A stretch of DNA of 64,000 nucleotides from Ophioderma brevispina (taxonomy: Eukaryota > Echinodermata > Ophiuroidea > Amphilepidida > Ophiodermatidae): the NCBI GenBank assembly GCA_023653785.1, contig JAMKCH010005384.1:124001-188000 (forward strand), given 5' to 3'. Shown one piece after another: positions 39,358 to 52,040 of the stretch (within the stretch, counting starts at the first letter, position 1; every line of letters begins with the position of its first letter). The notes under the pieces were generated by a model. The model did not search any database. It was given only the letters and a program-made list of their open reading frames with translations, and was not told where the DNA came from. Position numbers and translations under genes: made by a program.

Positions 39358-40520
39358 CACTGGCGGATCTACATAGGGGCGTGCTCGGCACACGCCCCCT
39401 CGTTGGAGAGAGAAAAAAATAATTAAAAAAAAAACAAAAAAAAGAAGAAAACGAGTCAGGTGTTAAAACCTCCTATCCTAAAAGTTAAGATTATTCATTA
39501 TTATGCGTGTGCGTGATTTTGTGAGAGGAAATAGCTACAAATTGTAATCTGCATTGCTAATTCATCGATATTATAAGCTATTATCAGATTATAGTCAGGA
39601 AAGAAAATCAACCATGATTCTACCGGCTCGTATTGACCATTTCTCTTCTACATTTTATATGAAATTTGTCTTGATAAAGATACAGCTTAAATCATCGAGT
39701 TTTTATACCATCTTGATTTTTTGCTTAAATCAAACGATTTCCTGAGCTTTTATTTTACTTTGACAGCTTTTGACGTAGACAACATTTAAATATAATTATA
39801 GGTTTGTAATTTTCTTAAAAGCTTTATTTTAAAGAGCTCTATCTCATGATGCAGTTCATATGTATGTAGATGGCTCAGTTGTCAAGTTATGACCCTTTAA
39901 AGTAAAGGCCCCACCCGCTACGGAGGGACGGCCCAATAGATTTTCCCATTATATACCCGTTCAGCTTTTTCTTTTCACGAACCCCTTGTTCATGCCTGTA
40001 ACGAAAAAAGAAAAACTGCTCATGATTTAAAAAATAAAGGCCATCGGTTCCAGTCCTTGAGCAGTCATTGCCCTGTTTCCCTCACAAAATTAGATTTATC
40101 TTAAAGTGGATTAAGAGACTCATTCTTTTTAAGTCTCTAACACTTAAGAGGAATTTGTAAGTAAAATTAATAAAATAGAACCTAGTTATAAAAAGGGACT
40201 TGAATTGAACTTCATAAATCTCATCACACGAAAATTGAAATTTCTTCTTAAGGGGTTGGGGTCATATCTTACTTCCCGAATAACAGCCTGTCCTTTCACA
40301 CTTCGCATAAATGTTCATCGAATGATGGACGAATTCAAAGAACAAAATCGGGCGTCCCCGATGCCTTTTGAGTTAAAAACCATTAAAATACACATTTTTC
40401 GCCAAAATTAACTACATAAGTCTATGGCAAAATCATTTTTTCGAGGACATTTGTGGTTATAGCTAAAAATTAGCCATAATTTTGTTGTGTGTGTGATTTT
40501 TTATATCAAATACGTAAAAC
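39358..40520. other. Foreign segment in copy 3, with a hAT-like end at its left
   Basis: Unit homology stops abruptly after 'gtgatctg' at 39357. The new DNA begins CACTGGCGGATCTACATAGG, resembling the CAGTGGCGGATC start of many invertebrate hAT elements. An A-rich run follows (39412-39450). I found neither the matching opposite end nor a second 'gtgatctg'. The rest shows no gene; a 68-codon frame at 40205-40411 is not recognisable. Confidence 0.4.
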
Positions 40521-41135
40521 CTTGCAAAGTATTTATTAAATTACTTTGCAAGTATTTAGGCCTCACCTTGATCAAACCATGAGCTGGGAACCCCACATAA
40601 ATAATCATGTGTGTTAATATCTCAAAATACATGGGTTGTTCTCCGTATAAGGGACGTGGAGGTCAGCAGACCATTTGAATACAAATACAAAGCATAGTGA
40701 TTCCTCGTCTAGTATGTGATGTTTTATTCGGGGGCAATTGTAATGAGACTCTTCATAGAAGGTGGAACGACTTCAATCGTGCTGGGAGAGAGTTCACGTT
40801 GGACACACTCAAACATTTTCACTAACAAATTTAAACTGGAATTCATTGTATGATCGTAGATTAGAAAGAAAAATCTGTGCCTCACTGTGTTTAAATGTTG
40901 ATGGTCTGTTCCAGAAAACCTCAATTTTTTTACTTTTAGTTAGGGGACAACCATGGTCACGATTACAAGGCGGTAGTTCACATGGCAATATTGCTCTTAA
41001 CTTAAAACCCAAAACTGAGGACTGGAGCGAGCATTTTTGTTTCAGGGGGGATGGGGATAAGTGGAATTCGCTTTTCTAATGATATTAAAAGTCCTCTTCC
41101 AAACAGCATAAAAGTTTTAAAAACAAACTGTTAAA
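40520..41135 (+). pseudogene. Frameshifted LINE reverse-transcriptase remnant
   Basis: Pieces of the C-terminal part of a CR1/L2-group LINE polyprotein appear in order but in different frames. They are KYLGLTL (40549) then DQTMSWEPHINNHV (40570), the segment that precedes the thumb region; LNWNSLYDRRLERK (about 40828-40870), the conserved helix after it; and WNSLF then SNDIKSPLPNSIKVLK (about 41060-41130), the terminal tail. At least three frameshifts or stops separate them, so no protein is made. The upstream polymerase core with its YxDD motif is not present, and the element is 5'-truncated or rearranged. Its 3' untranslated region probably continues to about 41740 ('ctgggcctcaggaaggaggc' near 41647). 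Confidence 0.8.
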
Positions 41136-42856
41136 TTGTCAATAATTGACAGCAGTTAGTGGTTTGTACTCAACAATTTTTTTTTATGTTTAACAAAAAA
41201 ACTTTAAAACAGAAATTTAAGGATTTTTTAAAAATATTAAAAAACTTGCTTTCTACTTTCTATTTTGCCTTGTTTGTATAATTTGTATTTAAATAAGTGC
41301 AATTGAAAATTATATAATTATCTTTGATCTAAAAATGAGCCTGGGCAGGCCCTGGATGCTCGTTTTTATATGCATATTCACAAATGCATATAAGTAGCAT
41401 CTTTTCAGCGCTTCGATCTAGATGTAGAAGCGCTTTATAAGTATTAATTATGTGGTTGTATGTATGAGTAATATTTGGCAGAGGTAAAAAAATTTACTGA
41501 TATTCAATATTGTTTTATTGTTTAATTGCTCTGTTAATATTGGATTGTATTATTATTTTATTTGAATTGTAATATTTTAAGGTTTATTGCTAGTAGTCTT
41601 TGTATATTTTAAATAACTGTATTTTGATGTTTTTTATATGTGAAACTGGGCCTCAGGAAGGAGGCAGAGGCTATTTGTATTGTCTCTGATTGAGTGCCCC
41701 AGGTTAAAGCAGAACTAAAAACATATAAGTTGCGCAATCTTAGAGGATATTCATGCGAAAAAATCTTATTTTCTTGTGGAACATTGAACCCTTGCGAATC
41801 TTGGTGCGTACAGCTCCGACAACAAAACGCAGAATAATCCGCAACGTGTTGAGCGCGTGGGTCTCTGAGTGTTGCTGCCCAGCGAGTAACGATCTTGCAA
41901 TTTAGGCCTCTAATACCATTAGCTTTCCAACTTTTTATCTTTTATGTCTGAATCCGAGTTTCGTGTTACCATACTTTTTGTTAAATCCTATATTCTGCAG
42001 TTTGTGACAGGGGAGGCGGTATCAATCCCGGTTTAGACCTATTATATAGGGTTTTCTGATAAATTTTGTCTTAAAAGACCTACGTGTCAATTAGGATTCT
42101 TCACATGACCACTCGAATTTAACAGGACTATTCAATATAAATAACTATATGGAAAAGGAAAACACATTCGAAGGGCACCGTCCCCACAAATAAAACATTT
42201 TTCCAGCACAATGTGTACCGAACCTAAATTCGGAAACAATGGGTAAGTAAAAGATTTTTCTCTATCAAGTACGAAGTCAAAGTAATAAAATAATGCAATT
42301 AGGGCACCATTTTCGCAGTTTAAGCATAGTGAGGTCTCGTAACGGGCTTGGACCTAGATATATTAATCAATACTATATAATTTTTAAAACAGTGAAGCAC
42401 CATTAATATTATATGTTGTGGAGGAGGGAATGGGGGAGAAGGGGGGAGAAAACCATAAATCACGAAATTCATGTAGATTTGGGTAATTTTACTGCTAAGA
42501 TTAAGGGGACAGCCGCAAACTCTGTTTCGAGACAATGGGGACAAACGCCTAATGGGAGGGCCAATCCCATCCCCATTCCTCACTGCCTTAAGATGCCAAG
42601 GAGAAACACATGAAGAAAAGAAACCATTGCCAGTGTTGAACAAAGGACAATAAAAGACAGGGTGGTTTCATGTTCAAAGGACCCATGCATCACCCTTCCT
42701 CGCGCGCTCGTGGTAAAGGACTGTTTTTGATTGTGCGTAAAAACTCTTGCTACGCGGGACGTGCGCTCTTGTTTGTTATGCGCGGGCAATCGACGCTTCA
42801 GGGCTCGGAGCATTCAGAAGATATGAGGCTTGGAAACGATGCAAAAGTTGTATAGT
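41136..42856. other. Foreign segment in copy 3, right part
   Basis: The first 600 bp are probably LINE untranslated DNA. Beyond about 41740 I recognise nothing. Frames up to 107 codons near 42320-42643 and 42580-42855 lie in purine-rich or GC-richer patches and have no domain. Homology to the tandem unit resumes near 42857 ('ccgattcttttgcaatagatatcatca'). Confidence 0.5.
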
Positions 42857-44071
42857 TGCTAGTGTCCGTTACCGTATACGATTCCGATTCTTTTGCAATA
42901 GATATCATCAACCGATGTCTGTGACACAGTCTTCCGTTGCCTTTAGCTGGTGGTTACCACAGTTATGATAAAAAATACGGTATACCTCAACTGCAATAAT
43001 AATAACAATCAAATAATTTAAGAGTAAGGTTCTCTGGGTGTCGTGACTTTTACCATTAAATAGATACAGCGTGAGGAAGGTGTTGTTTCTTGGCTTTACC
43101 CTTATATGCCTTGGTCAAAGACATCAACCCGTATGATACCTCTTATTCACTTCGAAGTCAAACACGAGTGGCAACTTCCTCCCAGGGAAATATGTGTGAC
43201 TTAAGGTAACAGCGCTTTAGGTTGGCAGATGTGCTAGTAGAGGATCAGCCAGTACAATATGTCATGTTTAGAAGGCTCCCAAAAGGACTTGTTTTTAAAC
43301 CTGAAAGATTTACGTTTGGGGATAAAACTACGGGTGTATATTTATGTTCCATACAATGTTATTTAAAGAATTTGGGCAAACCCTTTCGGAAGGTGTTCAG
43401 GGATGGATGATATAAGTTATATTTCACTCAAGAAGTGGAGTCCGATGACTTTAAAGCAGGAGATTTCCCATAATTTTCGGGCAAAAATAATAGCCGTTGA
43501 AGTTTTGTGAAAAAGGATGGATGTAGGACAAAGCTGGAAAATATAGATTAAAGAAATTTTTCTTATGGGAAGATAGGTATTACTGCCACATTTAAACGAA
43601 ACGGTATTGCAAAATAGCAAAGAGTTCCATTATTACCCACAATCCCTATGGGTAACCAAATTATTTTTTTTTTGCCCGATACGGTTGGGTTTTGTTTGTG
43701 TAGGCCATAATAAAAAATATTTTGTGTCCTGTAGAATTTTAATTAAAAACGGGTGAGGGTACGGGGTTAAATATGGAACGCATTTCCTTGAAAATATCTT
43801 CGGGCCCAATTTTACAAGAAATTATTGATATATTTGTTGCAAGTGAGTTATCTTAAATGGCAGTTGCGTATTATTAGATTCACTGCAGTCGTAACAATTT
43901 CGAACTGATTGGATGCTCTTGTTGGTAATGTGCTGTTGTTTTGTTTTTGTTTTTTTTAAAAGCACATACCAAGTAACTATAACCCAGGGGGACTTGTCTT
44001 ACTTCTATAAGGTGGTTATGATGCGGTGAACAAGAAAACGCGTAAAAGGGGTTTCTTTTTCCAAACAGGCG

Positions 44072-44089
44072 AATGTACGCGCGTACATT
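44072..44089. repeat. Perfect 18-bp palindrome
   Basis: AATGTACGCGCGTACATT is its own reverse complement with no spacer. It lies in a stretch of copy 3 (about 43980-44130) that does not align to the other copies. Confidence 0.95.
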
Positions 44090-47000
44090 GATTAGGGTTG
44101 TCACAAAACAGCAAAAATATGGAAAAAAAAGGTATGTTGTTTTCTCAAAACTTTTGCCCTAAAATGATGATAATTGTGATGTTGATATTTTTTAAAACAA
44201 AAAGACATATTTTTTTCAAAAACCTTTCAAAAACTCTCTCACAAACTTAATCAAATCAATGAAGCACGGAAATCTTGTGCAACAATTGTAAGTTTCATAG
44301 AAATGAAATTATTGCGATTTGTAAGCTTCGACGCGCTCTTAAATACCTTGATGAAGTCCGTAGAACACCCACGAGAGACAGATGAAATGGCTACTTACAA
44401 AAGATCAATTAAATTTTACACGAATACTGAGTGTACTTCTAATGGAGTTCACTGTTAGTGAGAAGATTGTTCGGAATACATGAATATTCACTCTTAATTG
44501 ACACATGAGATTTTTAACGAACATGGTTCAAATACAGCTGCGACGGCAGATTTACATTAAGCCTTCGGGATTATACCAAAACAAATATGGTTCATGGATT
44601 TGACATGAACACTTCATATTTGCTTTAAACGGGGAGAGTAATCAAACTTGTACAAGCAATCGTGAAGTAGTTAACGCGGAAAACCACTTTGAGACATCAT
44701 TCTTTAATCTCGAAAAAATTATTAAATGGACATTTTACGTCGGTAGTACATAAATTTGACTGGTTCAAAAAACAGGTTAGCCGTCACACCTTACCTAATG
44801 GTTGGCGCGCAAAAGAGTCGTACTTGCAATTGGCGACTTCCTTTCATATGAACAACCTCTGATTTAAAACTTGGAATCATCGCACGTTGTAAAATGTTGC
44901 AAAATCAGTATTCTTTGATCTTATTGTTTGAAAAACAAATAATCTCTGAAATTGCAGAAGAAATGATACCTGAAAACAATTCACAATAAATAGGAACAAA
45001 AAATGACAGAAGAAACAGAACCAAAAACAATCCAAAGTATTAATATTAATACGGATTTGGAAAGGACATACAAACTGATAACAGGATCGGGAATATAACA
45101 TGAAAGTCTCCAACGTTGGAAATTCTCACATATCGGGATATGCTCATTTTAAATGCTATTTGCCAGATATGAATCACCTCTGGCTTACTTATTATCATAG
45201 CAGTGCATCGGTTGTTTCTTTGACCCGTTCGATATATTCCAATATCGTTCACATTTTATTGGTATCATTTTTAAAAAATTACAATTTTAATCAATTTTTT
45301 TTTGGGTTACTAGTATTACATCCTGCTTAATTTCTCATCCATTTGGCCGTATTCTCTGGTTCGTTTATCCTCACAAAGAGCTATTACCACATAAAACAAT
45401 TTATTATAATTTCTCAGAGGAAATTAAGTTTAATTCATTCAATTCCCAGAAAGACGGTTAAACCTTGTTATAACTTGAGGCGCGAACAATAAATTTGTTT
45501 TATGCGTGCATTTTCGGCTAAGAAGAAACAGAAAACGTTTCGCGGATATTACAATTGGATTTAGGAGAATCTCTAAACTCGGAACTATGCCGCCGGAAAG
45601 ATTTGAACAGCTTTATGTGCAGCCTTTAAGTGCGTGAAAATTGCATTAGCGGAATTAATGTTCAATGTTAGAAAGGTTACTCTGCCCTTTTGTATGAGCA
45701 AAATTAAGAGCTTAATACGCTGTGAGTAGTAATAAAGTCGGATTGTGGAAGTCTCTTACCGAAGTAGCTCGAAGTTTGCCTCATAAATATTCATATGAAG
45801 CACCTGCTGCCTAGAAGCGAAGAAGAACTCCCACTCCTCCATGCCTATGCTTAAATAGCGCCGTAAGATCTGTTTACATAGAACAACATTGAACTGGGTC
45901 CGTATTGAATGTACTGGAGGGAGTGAATGTAATTTTGCACCAACATACCTTGTTTATACCACACCAAGCGAAGGAATGCCAACCCACACAAAAACACTAA
46001 AATAGGGTTTTGCTGGCCACATCTGGTATGCGGAAAATACAAAAAAACCACCTACAGAAATATCTGAAGTTTTCAGGTAAACCAGGTGCATTTATTGTAT
46101 TCTTTTCATATTGGATGAAAAGCGACAACACACAAGTCCATTCAGCCTAATATACCTTGCGTTAAGATAACCCTATGCTGGCAGAAATATGGAAATAAAT
46201 TGCTGTTCTTTTGTAGTTTTCCCGTTTTTAAAACTTTTGCAGTAACAAGGTGCGCTATATAGACAGACATGCGCCTGATGTGGGTGAACATACGTGGACA
46301 GTACACACTTTTTCCTTGCCCATTACAGAGCTTTTTGGAGACTGACAATATTCAGCATGTTCACGGAACGGAAAGCCAATGACATTGTCTAATCCCATTT
46401 TGTTGTGTACATAACTCACAGCTACATGACTCTCATGATTACCATAAACCTTCTTTCTTTCTTCCAAGGACTGCAAAGGATTGGAACTATCTGCCAGAGA
46501 TACACCATCAATCGGCATCATTACGAAGTACCTCACAATAATTGTGCTTTTGGTCTTCAGTGAAGAAGAAGAAGAAAATGACATATTTAGATATCCTAGC
46601 CGGCTAGGCGGGAGTGACATGTGCTTGAAGAAGCAAATAGTCTCTTGAACAAAGCTGCATGTTTTACAGACACTACATATTCCTCTTGCATACGTACGTA
46701 TTCGTCTTGCATATCTGCTATAATGTTTGCTAGTCTACTCCATTTCCGCTGATTGCGCATTATTTTTTACTAGTGCCGTTCAATGTTGGCCCACATTCAC
46801 GTTGTTTTAAGCATGTTAATGTATTAAGTACTGGAAAAGATGATCTCGTTAAACTGTATTGTGATATTTTAAAAGTACTAACAAATTACATTATGCCTCT
46901 TGAAATCTTCTGGCAAAATTACTAACTCTGAGTCTTGATAGGATTTCTTGTCAGGTCCGATGAAGTCAGTTTTAATGTTTTTTTTTGAAAACTAACCGTT

Positions 47001-47960
47001 ATTCTCAAATACAATATTCATATAAAAAGCTCTGATCTTTAATTTGAAATCATTTTTTTAACAATTGCACATAATTAGATGCCTACAAGGATGGATTTGA
47101 TATTGATCTACGTTTCTCTTTCTCCGTCATGTCATATCATTGGTTTGTGTTTATCCAATATCTACATAGCTCAATTAACTGGGGCTATTTGCTAACGTTT
47201 TAGTACTAATCAGATAATAGCGTAAGTTAAATTGCAATAAAACGCAAACAAACCAGCATTAATCGCAGACGAATGAGAATAAATTGACCTCAAAATTGTA
47301 TGAACTATTAAGGAATATCTCACAAAACTTGCCACCGAAGATTTAAAACAATTGGCCAATCGAACGTCGGTGGCTGACAGAAGGGATGATTTAACTTATA
47401 TTCCCAATCTTTTTTCGGAGAATGCCGTTTAGGTTACACCCAATTCACATTAAAAAGAAAAATCCTTAAAAGGCATCTTTAAATCCCCCTGCATACTCCC
47501 CGCATTTCTCAAATCTAATGAAAATTGTAGTATCTATCTGACTTTCATCGAAAACCACACACACAAAACAACTACTCCCTGTTTAGCTTATGCACAAAGT
47601 TCCTAGGGGCTAATTTAGTGTTCGACACACAATTTTTAAGTAACTTGGAGTTGTGTGCAAATTTCTAGTCGCTATACACTGTGAACGGGTGAATGCTCAA
47701 AATGGCGGATTTACACAAAAATAACGGCTTTTATAATTAAATCGGATCACTGGAAACGCCAAATTTCTGTTCATCCATTCTAAATAACGCCATCTCACGA
47801 ACGTGACCCTCTAACTGACTTAAGTGAACCGACTGAACGAACTGGCCTCTCATTGACTTGCTTACCGACGGAACAGCTAATGGAGCGCATAGAGACATGG
47901 CATGGGGATATTATATTTTAAATTTATGCCTAGTAATTCTTGAAAGGGAGTCTATCACTC

Positions 47961-48255
47961 AAAGACCCCATGTTTTAAAACCAGAGTTTCCTACATGAGT
48001 GGACCTTTTTCCTTTCCACCATACTATGAAGTTTTAAAATACCAGGTGAGACCAATTCCTCTGATTGCCCCTCCATTAGGAATTTTTCTTCACCCCTTAC
48101 GGCACACCTTCAGAGTATGTTGAAAGAACAAAAGGTCCACTCCGGGGGGAATGATAAGAGGGTTACTGCGCGGTCAGTGAATGGGTGCTGGGTTTACGAA
48201 ATGAAAAAGTCCGTGTGTAATTGTATGAATAACTCTGGTTTAAAACCTGGGTCTT
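47961..48255. mobile_element. Foldback-like insertion with nested inverted arms
   Basis: The outer arms 47961-47990 and 48231-48255 share AAGACCC...GTTTTAAA.CCAGAGTT in inverse orientation. The inner arms 47995-48034 and 48109-48143 share GAGTGGACCTTTT...CTTTC...ATACT.TGAAG. About 85 bp between the inner and outer right arms have no partner, so the structure is asymmetric. The DNA is absent from the other copies. Just downstream, AGTGTGTTGTG (48311-48321) faces CACAACACACT (48403-48413), a further perfect 11-bp inverted pair. Confidence 0.65.
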
Positions 48256-49269
48256 GTCAGAATACCAGCCATTGTGTAGAACCCTGGCAAGGTGTATAAC
48301 TAAAATGAATAGTGTGTTGTGTGTTTTAAAATTGATGCAACGGACAGTCATTGAGACTGTTGACTCATTTACTCGTTTGCAGTCACACCCACAGACTTAA
48401 CTCACAACACACTGATATGAACTTCTAGTTTTCGAGGCATTGTGATTTTTTATGGCCTGTTTTAATTGTTATTGTACTTTCATTAGTACTTCAGGGGGAA
48501 TCTCGAAAGAGCTCCAGGCCATCTCTGCAGCTTGTTGCTGTTTGTATTCTTTTTGCTGTTTACCTATTAATTATTTATTATGCATTAATAAGGTGTCCTA
48601 TTATGCCTTTTTATATCACCGTGGGGCAAGGCAGATTATGTAAAATATCTTATATGACATCATATTCCATACTGTATATTTCTGTACTGTTTAGTGAGTC
48701 TACTCAAGGTAGACTAACTAAAACTCATGACTATTAAGTTGATTCAGCATGAGTTGCAAGCTACTAGAGATATCAAGTGTTTTGTGTGTTTGAGCATTTC
48801 TGGTACTTATGTTGCTTGCTATGATTCCCACAGTACAACATATCTCAACGTAACTGTGTTTTTTTGGCCCTTGTAGAGTGAGCCCTAGTGTCTGTTACAG
48901 TACAACTACACCGATTATTTTTGCAATCGATATATCAACCGATGTCCTGTGTAACCACATTCACCCCTGCATTTCGCTTGAGTGCCACCGGAACTGTATA
49001 CCTCAACTGCAATAATAATAACAATCTGATAATTTAGAATGTTTCTTGGGCCTCGTGACTTTTTACATTAATGTATTACAGCGTGAGACATGTGCTGTTT
49101 CCTTTCGACTTTTCCCATTATCTACCTGGTCAAAGACCATCTGGAGAAGGTTAACAACGACAAACCTTATGATACCCATTTATCACTTTCGAGTCAAAAC
49201 GGTGGCAACTTCCTCCCATGGAATAATGTGTGCCTTTAAGGTAACAGAGCTTAATAGGCTGCAGTGTGC

Positions 49270-50040
49270 TATACTAATTCCATTTGATAGTGTAAGCCCT
49301 CTACTTTTCTGTATTGGATGTATGAATTTTGAGGGGATTAGTATACTAAAACTTTAGTCCGGGTATTAGTGGTAATGATGTGCGCTATAGCTATGATAGC
49401 CAACGGCTGACGGCAGTGTAGGGCCATTCACATCCAATCAATAGTGAAAGCATAAACCCTAGATGTCAAAAGCGCAACTACATCCAGGAATATTTAATTG
49501 AAAGCAAGGTGAAAGCTGCTTTTCTGATTGAAGATCAACGTTCTGCATTGTAACCCATGTGACTGAAGCCCCTCTAAAATTTATATGTTGTTGGTAGGCA
49601 ATTTTTAAACCATTATGGGGTAGACACATTATGCATCACACAGTAGTTTGGTCAAAACACAATTTTGAATGTAAATTGCCTCAATTAATGTAAATTACAA
49701 AGCAATCATCCACTTAGTGTTTTGGTAATAAGTACAAACTGTATCAAAAGTAAAGAACCACTATTTTATAGGCCTATGGCACACGTAAACATGTTTAATG
49801 ACCTTTTATTTGAGTTGCCAGTTTCTTTCAATCCAATCTTGGAGCATCAGCGATTTTTTTATCCATATGGCAGTCCTTTTAAAGGGGCTTGTCCTTGTAA
49901 AAACTGAAAACGCCCAAAGGAATTGCGATTTCTTTTTGGGGGGAGGGGGATATATTAAAGCGGTGTTTTTTTTTTTTCCTTTTTTGCAGGAAGTAAGCCG
50001 GTTTTTTACTTTTTTTCTTAGACCACCTGTTTTCTTTATA
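49270..50040. other. Copy-4-specific DNA, unidentified
   Basis: Unit homology breaks after 'gctgcagtgtgcta'. The following DNA has no counterpart in copies 1-3. No inverted ends, tail or reading frame identify it. A T-run (49968-49977) and purine run lie near its right side. Confidence 0.45.
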
Positions 50041-52040
50041 AACCATTTCTAAAAGATTGCAGTAAATTCCTGAAAAGCAGTTACTAATCTCGCAAAAATG
50101 CCTTGAAAAAGTTGGGTTTTTTAGGATTTCAACAGTGTAAAAATACTGATTTTCCATTAAAAAAGTGCAAAATCAGAATTATTATTTGTTAATCAAACTC
50201 ATAGTTTTCTAAATGTAAAATCGTGAATTCACGTTTTTTATCACTCTAATCATGCAATTCCCTCGGAAAAGAATAAAATTAAGACTAATAGTTTTCTTTT
50301 TGTTAAATAGTCCTTGACAATTCGTTCATACTGCTGCAAAAATACTAAAGAATGTAAGAACGAAATGAACTGTAATTTAAGTGAAATAATATTGGAATAC
50401 TCTTTGTACATGTGGCAAAAATTACTCAAATTTAATCAAGTTCATATGCAATCAAATATGGTTTCACATTAAAACCATGTACATAACATATAACTTTTTG
50501 AAAACACGTTATCGAAAACGAAATCTAGAGCATTTTGGTTCTGTAAGAATGGTAATAGTTCATATTTTTGACTGAACCCAGTAACAATAAAGGAAGAAAC
50601 GAAGGTTGATGAAGCATAACAAGTGCAGCTAATTACTAACTCGCCCTTTCTTCTCTTTGAACATCATAAGCTAAAAGTTCGATATCCAAAAAAAAAATAA
50701 ATTTATACAAATCTAGAACACTGCTGCTTAGCAATAGCCAGAGTAACAATCAGTGTTATAATTTGTACACTGTCTGTTTAATTAACTTAGATGTCGGCGG
50801 TTTTTATTATTATTTCAAAAACTAATACGCTTCGAGCTTTCGAAAATCACGAAAGAAAGTTGTTATGCATCAGTTGGACCAACAAGATTATTGGTGTTTC
50901 CAACTGTAAAACATGTTTCTTCTTTGGATTTTTTATTCAATTACACTGATTTTCATTGACAAACTACACAAACTTGGGGTCCAAGGTGAATTATGACTTT
51001 TGACTCTGAACTTTGATGACAGACCCATTCACGAATTAGGGGCGCTTCAAAAGCATGTTAATACGAACAATATTGTTCGTGGACCTTACTTTGATTTCAG
51101 GTGTTTGAGCATGCATTAATGCATGGGCATATAAATGCATCGTTGAATACCGATAGTTCTTAATAGAGGCCCTGTCTGTTTTATTCAATTGCTACGGACA
51201 AAGAATCATAAGCTCTCCTGTAAGGTGTCCATTCAAGTTAATGATGCCGTTGTGACACACCTTGCATATCATCTCTTTTGTATTTGCAAAACAAAGGTTC
51301 GGATTTGATCCAGTTGAGCAAAGTTGGTATTATTTCTTTCATACAGTACGGAAATATTGAGCTGTGACTATATCCTCCGATGACAACTTTGACTACCTAC
51401 AAAGAGGATCAATGGAGCCTTCCACAAAACGTAATTACAATGGTACCAACTTTGCGCTCATGCTTTGAAACGAGGGTAAAAATACCCATATTTCAATAAT
51501 TTGGAAGGTTTAAACAAATGTCCTTTTCCCTATGTCATGTAAAAAACGTCTTAGGTCCAGGATACGAAACAACTTCTTTGTCGTTTTATTTCGAACTATA
51601 CTATTTTTTTTATTTTTGAAATAATTAATACAAACCAGACCTCTAAGTTAATTGCCCAGACAATAGTTCTTTTGAAACGTATATATGAATATCTTCAATA
51701 ATATATAATTGGAATTTCGCTAAGAAACTCAGTTACGTTCATCGATCTTTAGGATTGTTACCTTGGCGTTTGGCTTGCTGCCTAACTTGTCTTATATCTG
51801 AACACTTCTAAATATTATAGTAAATTTCTGAAAAGCTGTTACAAATCTCACGGAAACAGATTACAAAAAAGAAAAAAATATTAGCATTTCTGGATTAAGA
51901 ATATTGAGTTTCAGTAAAAATAAACAAAATCCGAATTATTATCATTTGTTAATCAAACCTTCTTCAAAATGTAAAATTGTGAATTTTATTTCTTAATCAC
52001 TCCAATCATGTCATTGACTTTATTCTTTAAAAGAATAAAG
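50041..52040 (+). repeat. Internal duplication of one unit segment in copy 4
   Basis: A segment equivalent to copy 1 22530-22790 appears twice: 50045-50270 ('agtaaattcctgaaaagcagttactaatctcgc', more diverged) and 51805-52040 ('agtaaatttctgaaaagctgttacaaatctcac', closer to copy 1). About 1.5 kb between them shows nothing recognisable. Confidence 0.65.

Larger units (their letters stand above)
38440..45224 (+). repeat. Tandem unit, copy 3 (chimeric)
   Basis: The unit is recognisable from 38440 to 39357 and from about 42857 to 45224. The middle, equivalent to about 7.8 kb of copy 1 (14095-21935), is absent and is replaced by 3.5 kb of unrelated DNA. A second gap near 43327 joins sequence equivalent to copy 1 position 22425 directly to position 24915. 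The copy is therefore a heavily deleted unit carrying foreign DNA. Confidence 0.85.

Noticed and set aside
46255..46620. 121-codon minus-strand frame with partial similarity to one in copy 2 (27740-27988)
   Set aside because: The similarity is DNA-level repeat homology, and 1-base indels break the frame between copies.
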